Source: Rutidosis leptorrhynchoides
Taxonomy: Eukaryota > Streptophyta > Magnoliopsida > Asterales > Asteraceae
Direction: 5' to 3'
Assembly: GCF_046630445.1 (NCBI RefSeq)
Contig: NC_092335.1
Location: 632,762,001 to 632,826,000, forward strand
Length of the DNA stretch: 64,000 nt
In this document: positions 34,717 to 45,300 of the stretch, piece by piece
Position numbering within the stretch: position 1 is the stretch's first letter
Layout of the letters: every line of letters begins with the position of its first letter
Program-made: the position numbers and the translations under genes
Notes under the pieces: model-generated
The model's database searches: none
What the model saw: only the letters and a program-made list of their open reading frames with translations
What the model was told of the DNA's origin: nothing

Positions 34717-35675
34717 TGAAAGTATTTCGTATGCCCAAGAGACATATTAAATTAATGTGGCTAATATGTTATGATCCAAGTCGGGTCATACCCAATAACA
34801 AGATTACCAACACTTTATATGTATTTATTTTAACGGTTGGATTGTTAAATAAATACGCGACACTTGAACTTTAGAAAATCGGTTTTCTAAAATATCATCA
34901 CTTGGAATAAATTATTTAGATAATTTATATGTAATTATTTATAGGTTCAAACAATTATGTTGTGTTATATTTTATAAAATGGTTTATAAAATTATTGCAA
35001 GTAACAAATACATGTCTATTTTACACAAGTTTTATAAAATTGTTACAAATTTTATAAAAGAAAATCTTGTTATAAAATATAAAGATGATGGGCAGTTTTT
35101 GGGACTCCAAGACACTCCCATGCTTGGTCTTATTTATTACTTTTAAGACTACACAAGTCCTAAGGTGCATGCACAACTCTTGGACCAAAGTTTGAATTAT
35201 TCTCTCAAGTGTAACTACACATTTAAGCTTGAAAAAAAAACTGCACAAAGGTATTCTACTGTTGCTGCTGGCCGTGACCCTTTAGGGACTCAAAGGGAGT
35301 TCTAAAATTGTTTTTCAAGCTCATATCAAGTGTCAAATAAAATCCTAACTATAGTGAAAGGTGTTGGGGTTAATTGCTTGGGGTATTACTTGCTTGAGGC
35401 TTCAAGTTAGAAGCTCTCTTTCCATCATCTTCATCATCATCTTGCTCATTTGTGAACAACCCTCAACTTGCTTGAGGAGGTATAATCTCTACTCTCCTTG
35501 TTAATATATGTAAGTATATATTCATGACTTGATATCTTCATGGAATTCAAATAAAATGGTTTAACATATAAACTTGTTTTCTTAATTGTTATGCTTCCGC
35601 TTGCTTTAATATTCATAAAATTTGTTTTGTGATTATGTAAACTCTAAGAACATGTTGTTATGTTGAATTCCATCA
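34717..35675 (+). repeat. Probable 3' LTR of the copia fragment
   Basis: The LTR starts TGAAAGTATTTCG directly after the polypurine tract and ends about 959 bp later at TTGAATTCCATCA, the usual TG...CA form. The 3' boundary is inferred from sequence style because no second LTR is in the window. Confidence 0.6.
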
Positions 35676-36126
35676 GAGTGGCCCAAAGACATGAAGGTTT
35701 TATAGTTCGAGACATACCTGAAAGTCTTTAAGATCGTAAGAAGCTTTGTTCGTACGATGAAGATTTGTATGCTGTGGTTTACGTATGAGTAAACTAATGT
35801 ATATGTGTATATCTTTTAGGGTTTATGAGCTATGTATTTATAGGCTCATGAATTAGGGTTTCGGTAAAATCTCTTCCCTAATTAAATGTGATCTTATCCC
35901 AACTAACTTTCGTTATTTAAGGAAAAGAATCCGAATTGATTATACCGTACATTCTTCTAGAATGTACCGGATCCTTATGCAAGTATACGAAACTCGCATC
36001 AGATGGTATAGGCGCATAGGGTGCGACTATACCCGTGACATATGCCTTTGTGTGCGGTTTAGGGCTTTGGATGCGCATCCGCACAACCTTGCGGATATGC
36101 GTATCATTATCGGGTAAATAAAAGGG

Positions 36127-36128
<2 letters not shown>

Positions 36129-36171
<43 letters not shown>
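36129..36171. repeat. (AAT)n microsatellite
   Basis: About 14 uninterrupted AAT units. The stretch around it, 35676-37500, is AT-rich with no convincing gene; a spliced leader could be imagined at 36400-36592 but its reading frame closes quickly. Confidence 0.85.
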
Positions 36172-38663
36172 GGTCATTATCTAGAGGGAAGTAATAATTT
36201 GGGGTGAAGGGGGAAGTTCCTAATCTGACCGTTCATCTACGTTTGCTAATTGCAGTCCACCGACTTCCCGTACATCTGAATTTTATTTTGTTTAGATGAT
36301 GAAGGGCATTTCCGTCATCTAGCATCTAAGTTATTTTCCACCTTCATTCACCTTCACAAATCAGATCGATCTATCTTCACAAGTCAAAGTCGCGAGTGTT
36401 TATCAATGTCGCCTTTCACCGTCATCGCTGTCGCCGGAAAACTAATATATTATGTTTAAGTCGTACATCAAATTACAAGTGTATTTAATCCCGCCTTCAG
36501 AAAACATCTTCACCGTCACGGTCATCGCCGGAAACCTCGCACACTTTGAATGTATGACCTATAAAAGAAACCGATGGTGGTGCTGGTGGATAAGGTACAT
36601 ATCGAGTTTTATTAATTGTATGAATTGGTTAAAACAAAGTCTGCTTTTGGTCTTTCGTAAATTCAACCATTTATATATTAGGCTAATAGTTAAAATCATA
36701 TATTCATCTATATTGATAGTAACTGATTTGAATGCACACTTATAATTCATAAAGATCTTTAATTTTGATATATGATCTCTTACTGTTCGACTATTTGCCT
36801 AAGTGGAAATATTGTTTAATTATACAAAGATTGGTTGTACTTGTATCAAGTAAGTTGAGTGATTAAATCAAAAGCTTCATGTAATGGACTTTGGATCAGT
36901 AAACATCAGGTCATATAGCAAATGTTAATGAATATTGACACTTTCAAGTTAATGTAGGAAGGCAAGGCATAATCATTGAAAAAAGAACACTAAAAATGGA
37001 GATAAAGAGAGAGGCGATCCAGATTCAAAAAGTGCTTGTGATTGAATTCGATTGACTTTATCGATTAAACGATCTCAGTTCGTTATCACGTTATGTAATG
37101 CAAGTTGATTTGAACTGAAATTCTAAATCAAGTTCATGTTTAGTCGAATCAAGGTATCGGATATATTTTTTTTTTTTTAAGAGTAAAGCATGCTTCAGAA
37201 TTTTGATATATCATTAAACAATTCCTAGTAATGTAAGAAAAAAAATTTGAGCTTGAAAACTTACACTGTATTGTAATGGGATCTATTTGTATAGAATTTA
37301 CAGAATATTTGTAATGGGATTTATTGTAACACAGTCAATGATTTTGTGAACGTTTATAAAGATCTACTTTTGATCATGTTTGAACTAGTATTACATTTCA
37401 AAAGGTTAGTTTGCTCATATGTTATATAATTTGGTATAGAAAGATTGTTGATGTATCCATGATTGTATGAATCATTCACATGTGATTTAGTATAAATCAG
37501 TCATCAATTTATATTTCAATAACATTAACATTACACACTATGAATAGTTCTATTTTAAATATTGGTTATATTTATACATAAATTGTCTATATTATTTAAC
37601 TATTCGAAAATATAATACACGGTGAATGTTTTATTTTTCATTGCATTTTTTAATTTGAACTTATAGTTAATGAATCCATTACACTTGATGAATGTTTTAT
37701 TTACCTTTAAACATATAATATTTTATTTTTCAATAACATTATACTTGATGAATGTTTCATATTTCATTGTACTTTTTATTTAGACTTTTCATTAATTAAT
37801 CAATTTACTTTTCGATAACATTAGTTGTGAATCGTGATGAATTTTATAATTTTAAGAATGATTTATATATGAAAATGTTCTTTAATATTTTATTTGTACT
37901 TTTTGAATGTTTCATATTTTATTTGTACTTTTTGAATGTTTCATATTTTATTTGTACTTTTTGAATGTATTTTTCAATAACATTACACTTGATGAATGTT
38001 TCATATTTCATTGTACTTTTTATTTAGACTTTTCATTAGTTAATCAATTTACTTTTCGATAACATTAATCGTGAATCGTGATGAATTTTATAATTTTAAG
38101 AATGATTTATATATGTAAATGTTCTTTAATATTTTATTTGTTAGATAACATTACATCCGATTAATGTTTTAAATCTCATTTTATTTCTTTTGTTTGGACT
38201 TTTTTCATAGATGAATTCATTTGTATTCGATAACCTTACACACAATGAATGTTTTAATTTAATCATTCTTTACCTTTAAATATAAATTCCTTTATTTTCC
38301 AAAAACATTACACTTGATGAATATTTTATATTTCATTGTACTTTTTATCTAGACTTTTCATTAATTTATCAATTTACTTTTCGATAACATTAGTCTCGAA
38401 TCGTGATGAATTTTGTAATTTCAAGAATGATTTATATCTAAATGTTCTTTAATATTTTATTTTTTAGATACATTACATTTGATTAATGTTTTAAATTTCA
38501 TTGTAGTTTTTTTGTATGGACTTTTTTAATATGAATTCATTTATATTCGATAACATTACACACAATGAATGTTTTAATTTTAATCATTTTTTATCTTTAA
38601 ACATATAGTACTTTATTTTTTGATAACATTACACTTGATAAATGTTTTATATTTCATTGTACT

Positions 38664-38763
38664 ATTTTTTCGAAAAACAATATGTATTAAACACGAGAGC
38701 AAAATCAAGAGGGGGCTCAACCCTATACACGAAATGGGCTAAAAGGCCCACTGCCGAATCAAA
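38664..38763 (-). mobile_element. Short 5'-truncated LINE-type tail
   Basis: This 100-bp block is absent from the other repeat units and interrupts one of them. On the minus strand it ends ATATTGTTTTTCGAAAAAA, like plant LINE 3' ends. Target duplications are not clear. It is too short to assign to a family. Confidence 0.45.
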
Positions 38764-39645
38764 CTTCTCATTAATTAATCAATTTACTTTTCGATAACAT
38801 TTGTCGCGAATCGTGATGAATTTTGTAATTTTAAGAATGATTTATATCTAAATGTTCTTTAATATTTTATTTTTTAGATAACATTAAACTTGATTAATGT
38901 TTTAAATTTCATCGTAATTTTTTTATTTGGACTTTTTTATAGATGAATTCATTTATATTCGATAACATTACACACAATGAATGTTTTAATTTTAATCATT
39001 CTTTACCTTTATAAATATAATACTTTATTTTTCGATAACATTACACTTGATGAATGTTTTATATTTCAATGTATTTTTTATCTAGACTTCTCATTAATTA
39101 ATCAATTTACATTTCGATAACATTAGTCGTGAATCGTGATGAATTTTGTAATTTTAAGAATGATTTATATCTCAATGTTTTTTAATATTTTATTTTTTAG
39201 ATAACATTACATTTGATTAATGTTTTAAATTTTACTGTAGTTTTGTTTGGACTTTTTTAATAGATGAATTCATTTATATTCGATAACATTATACACAACG
39301 AATGTTTTACTTTATTTTTACCTTCAAAAATATAATACTTTATTTTTCGATAACATTACACTTGATGAATGTTTTATATATCATTGTACTTTTTATCTAG
39401 ATTTCTCATTAATTAATCAATTTACTTTTCGATAACATTAGTCGTAAATCGTGATGAATTTTATAATTTTAAGAATGATCTATATTTAAAAGTTCTTGAA
39501 TATTTTATTTTTAGATAACATTACATTTGATTAATGTTTTCAATTTCATTGTAATTTTTCATAGATGAATTCATTTATACTCGATAACACTACACACAAA
39601 CAATGAATGTTAATCATCTTTTACCTTTTAACGTATAATATTTAA

Positions 39646-39831
39646 GGATTTTTCTAAGTGTAGCCCTTAGGGCTATACTTAAGAAATTAGGACATGCAAC
39701 TTTGAGTTGTAGATTACTTACAACCGCCCACTAACTTTTAATAACCGCCTCACTACTACCTTAATGTCCTATCATCTTTGCACAATTTAATTCCTTCAGT
39801 ATAGCCCTAAGGGCTACACTTAGAAAACTCC
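39646..39831. mobile_element. 186-bp MITE with 9-bp target duplication (Mutator-type)
   Basis: The terminal inverted repeats are about 33 bp: left GGATTTTTCTAAGTGTAGCC, right the complement of GGAGTTTTCTAAGTGTAGCC, each continuing into CTTAGGGCTATACT. The flanks are a perfect 9-bp duplication, AATATTTAA (39637-39645 and 39832-39840). A 9-bp duplication points to mobilisation by a MULE transposase. No coding capacity. Its ends do not resemble the TIRs of the large MULE at 40940. Confidence 0.85.
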
Positions 39832-39989
39832 AATATTTAATTGTTCTATAACATTACACTTATAAATGTTTTAACTTTCATTGTATTTTTATTTTGAATT
39901 TTTATATATCAATCTATTTATTTTTTGATAACATTACACATGATGAATGTTTTTATTTTTGAATTTATACACCATCAAAGAAAATACAA

Positions 39990-40348
39990 AACAACAAGAA
40001 GAGATGCAAAACATCAAGATAAAATAGGATCTTTCATAAAATTCTTCTTAATGACACCAAGAAGATAATACAAACGAGCTATCTGCTTCCAACACGTGAG
40101 GCCTCAAGAAAACATTGGCTAATACTATCCGCACCCACTTACACTAACATGGTGAGCAACCTTTGAACAACAGTTGCTGACATACCAGATGCCCAACTGG
40201 GATCAAACAAACTTGAGAAAAGAGTAAGAGGAAAGCTAGCTGCATCAAATGCCTCTGTGAAGTCCTTTCCGGTTAGGTAATTCCCAGCAAGATCCAAGAA
40301 GGTCTTGAAGGCTGACAATTGTAATTGAACCTGAATGGCAGATTCACC
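39990..40348 (-). pseudogene. SKIP35-like (ankyrin protein) gene fragment
   Basis: The minus strand translates from GESAIQVQLQLSAFKTFLDL through LTGKDFTEAFDAASFPLTLF to MSATVVQRLLTMLV. I recognise this from plant SKIP35 (SKP1-interacting partner 35, an ankyrin-repeat protein). A stop follows LTMLV near 40142, and the continuation (VGADSISQCFLEASRVGS) is still readable before further stops, so the copy is dead. An intron-like acceptor (AAAATAG) precedes the homology at 40348, suggesting a genomic rather than processed copy. Only a central part of the protein is present. The name is from memory and should be confirmed. Confidence 0.55.
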
Positions 40349-40930
40349 CTATTTTTGTCCCTGGCAACGAGAATGAGAACTATGCAATTTAAAGCCCATT
40401 CAGTGAATTTTAATATCAACCAACTTTATGTATGTGTAAATGCAATACCATTAGTGAACTGGGCTCAGGATTAGTAATAACAACCTATAACCATAATACT
40501 TAAAGGTTTAGCAACATAACATAACTTGAAAAAATTGGCTAATATTATCATAGAAAAATATGAATGAGCTTTAGTGGATGTTTAACAACCATCGCGCAAG
40601 AGGTTGTTTTATTTAGTTCTTCTCGAACGTGATAACTGAGGCGTTTTAAACATATCCTACTACCATCAATGCAAACCACAGTATGATTAGTCCTCCAGAA
40701 ATAAACACAACTAAATGTATATATATCATATCTACAATGAATGATGAACACTACAAAATACTATGTAACAACCTTCTAGTAATTCCAGTTCCTCTAAGTC
40801 TAACAAAACTGTTAATTGTTGTTGAAGTGACACATCTACGCCGCAACCCCGAAACGTGTATAAGAACTGAATATTAGTGTTTAATTCATATTTCTATATT
40901 AAATTATTTGAAGGATATAGGCTTTATACT
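40349..40930. other. Gene-free flank left of the MULE
   Basis: AT-rich sequence with no supported gene. Together with 52842 onward it is the pre-insertion locus that the MULE split. Confidence 0.5.
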
Positions 40931-40939
40931 ATTTAGATA
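40931..40939. repeat. Left 9-bp target-site duplication of the MULE
   Basis: ATTTAGATA lies directly before the left TIR (GAGAAATTTACTG...). The identical 9-mer follows the right TIR at 52833-52841. Confidence 0.95.
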
Positions 40940-41273
40940 GAGAAATTTACTGAAATAAGCATTTTTTTTTCTCTCTCTCAAAAATAAGCGTAGTCAGACC
41001 ACTTTTTTCGTAACTAAGCATTGATTTCGCCTAGACATTAGGCGATTTAGGCGAAATTATTATAACCAATAAATACGCTCCACGTCATAAAAAGTCTTCC
41101 GCCTAAGTTTTTTCCAGATTTTCGCCTAGATTTAAGTTCTTTAGGCGAATTAGGCGAAATACCATTTAGGCGAATTAAGCGAAAATATGCACCAATCAAT
41201 TCCGGCCACGTATAGTTTATTATTTCGCCTTACCTAATTTTATTAGGCGAAAACTTTTAAATCACCTTTACAC
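40940..41273 (+). repeat. Left terminal inverted repeat of the MULE
   Basis: Starts GAGAAATTTACTGAAATAAG and is complementary to 52487-52832 over about 335 bp with small differences. It is dense in the nonamer TTAGGCGAA and its complement (about nine full or near copies), candidate transposase-binding sites. Confidence 0.93.
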
Positions 41274-41849
41274 CACGACTCCTAAAAACGAACCCTAACA
41301 ATTTCGCCTCTTTCTTTTACAAAATCGCCTCAACAGTAGCACCACCATCATCGTCGCCTCAACCGTAACACCACCATCAACGTCGCCTCACCACATTCCG
41401 GGCTTCTTGCCGTCGCATGACAACCGTACCCCCACCATCGCTGTGAATCGTCGCATGACAACCGTATCCTAACAATTTTTGCCTCTGTCTTTTTCAAATT
41501 CGCCTCAACCGTACCCCAACCATCAACATCGCCTCAACCTTCACCAGTGTCCAGCGTTACTCACCACTTTCCGGGGTTCTTTCCGTCGCCTAACAACCGT
41601 ACCCCCACCATCAATGTGAATAGTCGATTAAGGTGAGTTTTGTGGCATGCTAGTTTTCAATTGTATTGATTGAACTTCTTAAAATATTTGTAACTACCTA
41701 TTTTACAACCATGTTGCGCTAATTGTATTGATTGAACCTAAAGTAAAAAGATGAGAATTAGTATGACTTGTTCAATTGCTCATATTGTGTTTGAGAATTA
41801 GTATGGCTAGAATGTTTAATGATTATGTTGTTCTTTTGATGTGGTCTAG
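41274..41849 (+). other. Subterminal leader of the MULE
   Basis: C-rich repeated phrases (CGCCTCAACCGTA, CCGTCGC, ACCACCATC) lie between the left TIR and the first coding exon. No ORF runs through. It probably holds the promoter and 5' UTR of the plus-strand gene; the complementary phrase set near the right TIR (52290-52486) shows a shared subterminal design. Confidence 0.45.
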
Positions 41850-41915
41850 ATGGAAAACTTGGAGCAAATTAATAATAATAAAGGTGACCAATTGACTGTG
41901 ATCGACCGAGACAAG
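41850..41915 (+). CDS. Upstream duplicate of first exon of the ULP1 gene
   Basis: ATG start, 22 codons (MENLEQINNNKGDQLTVIDRD then K), followed by the donor GTAATTT. It closely resembles the exon at 42362-42433 (MENLEQNNTKKRDPL...), including upstream flank (TTTTGATGTGGTCTAG) and downstream intron (GTAATTTATGTT...TTGATCGGTTTATGAC), so it belongs to a direct duplication of about 200 bp. Both end in phase 0, so either could splice to the exon at 42556. It may be an alternative first exon. Confidence 0.55.
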
Positions 41916-42361
41916 GTAATTTATGTTGTTATTGTTTTGTTACTTGATCGGTTTATGACTACATGACTATATGATGTTTCCTTTACGAAGTGGTATACGA
42001 GCATGACTATTCCCAACAGGCAACAACACACTTACCATCACTTTGCCCTAATTTTGTGTTTTTGGTTGATGTTATTCACTTCGATATAACAGGAGGAACA
42101 AGTAAAAAGAGAAGCTAACTAGTCAATTTGTTATTAAGATATTCACATGTGATCATACACGAATCAGTTAAAAGTAATTAGTAAATAAATAAATTAAAAA
42201 TAAGAAGGATGATTGTATTTATGAAATAGAAAAAGACCTTTGAGAATAAAGTTATCAAGTTAGTGTAAAGAAAACAAAGTTATCAAGTTAGTGTAGTCTA
42301 GTGTGAGTGTGTATATGGGTATAATGGTTAACGATTATATTGTTCTTTTGATGTGGTCTAG

Positions 42362-45300
42362 ATGGAAAACTTGGAGCAAAATAATACTAAGAAACGTGAC
42401 CCATTGGATGATATCAACTTTTGTTTTACCAAGGTAATTTATGTTATTTTTTTGTTTACTTGATCGGTTTATGACTACATGACAATATGATGTTTAGTTA
42501 TTTGTTACCTATATGACTATATTGTATATGACTAATATTTGTAACTTTTATGTAGTTATATAAAGCCAGTTTGACAAGCAGGAGTAAGATTGTTATTTTG
42601 CCGGAAATAAAAAGAAGAATTAGGGGTACAAAAAGAGAAAAGATATTTAGATCAACTTGTTTTGGAAAGTGGTTGGATCTTGGGATTAAGCGAATAAATG
42701 GGTCTGTAGTACATACGATATTGCAGCATCAGGTGGATCTCGGTAGTAAAGTCGATCCGATTGTAGATCCTTTAGAATACCAGTTAGGCTCTCACCGACT
42801 AAAGTTTGGGGCAAAAGAGTTTTGTATACTTTCGGGATTGCGTTTTGGTAAATTAGATTGGAGCGATTTTGAACCGCTTGATTACAAACCTTTTTGCGCT
42901 AGAGTATTCAAAGATGTCACGTCTCGATCCATCCATGTTAGTGACGTTAAGGAATTGTTTAATAATGCGGATAAGTTTGCAAGTCTTGATGACGAGGATG
43001 CAGTCCGTGTTTGTTTATTGTTGGTGTATAAGCTCGTATTTGCCGGGGAGGGTGGTGAGCATAATGTGGTAGACCTTGATTTTTTAGGTTTGGTGGCTGA
43101 TCTGGATAAATGGAACCGTTTCCCTTGGGGTTATCACATTTGGTTATTAACTTACCCTCAACTTAAGAATGCGGTTCCAAGTCATAGGAAAAGGCATTTC
43201 CATGACATCAAGACTAAAGGGAAAGCCACTTACACACTCCAGGGATTTATATGGATTTTTCAGGTATGGATTTTGGAGGCCTTCCCAATCGGCGGACAAA
43301 AATGGTGGAAAAAGTCTCTGAACATCTTACCTAGGGGTATTAGATGGGAAAAGATTGAGAGGGTTGGTGGTGATCCGGGCCTTTATTTCTTACCGGATTA
43401 CCCAGAAGTAAGACTTTTTTCTTTATCTTTATATTTATGGTATGATATTATATTTAAAAAAAACTAACTAATTATATTAACTTTATATTTATAGGGTCAG
43501 ATTCCTAGAAATATATCATTGCTTACAGCTGAGGAAACAACAGATTGGTGGTTACATAGTCGGTCATTCTTTGAAAAGCAAGCTGAGGATGTCGGACGTC
43601 CTGTTGATATTACTACTACCATACATACCGATTGTACTCCTCCACCCACTAATCCTTTCAATGCAACTATTGATACTCCCACTGAAGCATGCCATTCTTC
43701 AACGGGCCCAAGACAGGTATCGTATGCGGAATATAAGAAGTTAGAGGACTTGTGTTCCCTGTTGCAAAAAGATGTGGACCAGTTGAAAGGGAAATATGAG
43801 AAGTTAGAACGAGAGGTATATTTTAATATGTTATTGTAAGTTATCATAAATGTTTACAAATATTATTAGTAACCTCCTAATATTAAAATGCAGGTTTTCC
43901 CGGACAATGAAACTCAAGACGTTGTAGATAATCACATATTCCCGGACAATCCAATTCCAGACGTTATAGATAATAACGTTCTCCCAAATCCCGCAGTCGA
44001 TGACAAAGTTTCTGATTTCTTTGTCGATCATGATCGAGTTCCTGACTCGAAACCTTCCTTCAATCTAGATGAAGATAGTCATAATATCGATTTGGATCTC
44101 AACTTAGATTTTAGTCAAACTATAGATCTGAACTTCTTTAAAGATTCACCTAAGGTTAGTTGTATGCAAATTGTTTGTGTAATAGGTTTATGCTAAAATT
44201 TATAATAATATTTTATGTTTATCTATATATTTTATATGTAGATTGAAGAAGGACAAGAACGAAATGAAGATGCAAAAAAATGTGGTGCGACCTTAACATT
44301 GTCACAATTACCAACGACAAATGAAGATTTAGTTGAAGATTCAAGATTTGAGTCGGTATACCATTCGTGGGAAAAAGTGGTGAGAATTCTAGTATTGATA
44401 TATGCATATATGGTCTCCGGAATTTAATTAGAGGGACGCATATAATGTAATAATATATGTTTTACATAGAGTAATTAACTAAAAAGTTTTGTATCTAAAA
44501 TTTTCATATGTCTTTATCAGATTGTTAATGATCCATCTGTCCTAGAGGATCGGAAAGAAGATCCAAAACCACAAAGGAGAGGGAAGCGGAAAAGGAACGT
44601 TGGGCCTTTTCAAAAATCACCATGGGTGAAACCTCAATCAACTACGCCCGTGAAACTCAAAATCAAAAAGAAACGTGCGATAAGTCCCTTACATAATTTA
44701 AGCCTTGATCAAAGTGTGGAGGTACGAAAAATATTTGTGTTAACATACTTATGTTATTTATTATTGTTTATATTTTGAAATTAAAAATTTTTTACAGGTT
44801 CAAAAAAAGCAACTTAATGAAAAAAAGGGTGGAAAAGATAAGATGATGTCCGAAAGGGAGCAGTGGTTGAAGATGAACACAAGAAATAAACAGTCTTCCG
44901 AGATGCGCCCGATTCTAATGTCCCCTGGTGGAGCTCCTAGTAAGCCGATGTACGGTCCCGGTGTTGGTGACCAAATGTTTTATGGTCAACCTCAGCCTAC
45001 CTTGATTCGTCAACGAGTAATCTAACTTCCATTACGCTTTATCTGACTTTGATTTGATAACGTGAAAGTTGTTATCCAGTCTTTGCAATTTGTTTTTAAC
45101 GTGTTTACCGATTTATGTCTTTTCTTTTGTTGCATCTGGATAGCCTGCAATTGGTTATGGATTCCAGCAACAACTTCTTCCGGGAATTAGCCCGGGTGGT
45201 GGTCAAGTGCCAAACTTATGCATGACAATGGACCCACGTGGGCAGCAGGGACAACATCTTGGTGGAATGCGTGATTTTATTCATGTGCAGGAGAAACAGC

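Larger units (their letters stand above)
32091..35675 (+). mobile_element. Ty1/copia fragment: RT-RNase H part, 3' region and probable 3' LTR
   Basis: The fragment begins inside a copia polyprotein (in-frame VFVARKAEFLE near 32119). It covers RT and RNase H, a non-coding 3' stretch (33943-34716), a polypurine tract (CAAGTGGGAGAT) and a probable 3' LTR. Gag, protease and integrase are absent, so it is broken. The right flank after 35675 shows no partner LTR. Confidence 0.85.
37500..39960. repeat. Tandem array of about 320-bp AT-rich units
   Basis: The segment CGTGAATCGTGATGAATTTT (with small changes) recurs near 37828, 38070, 38398, 38806, 39128 and 39444, spacings of roughly 240-410 bp with a typical unit of about 320 bp. 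Flanking phrases TTTCGATAACATTA, CACTTGATGAATGTTTTATA and TTTAGATAACATTACA repeat in the same order. The long 38390-38800 spacing is explained by a LINE-tail insertion. No ORF. It looks like a short, decayed satellite-like array. Confidence 0.85.
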
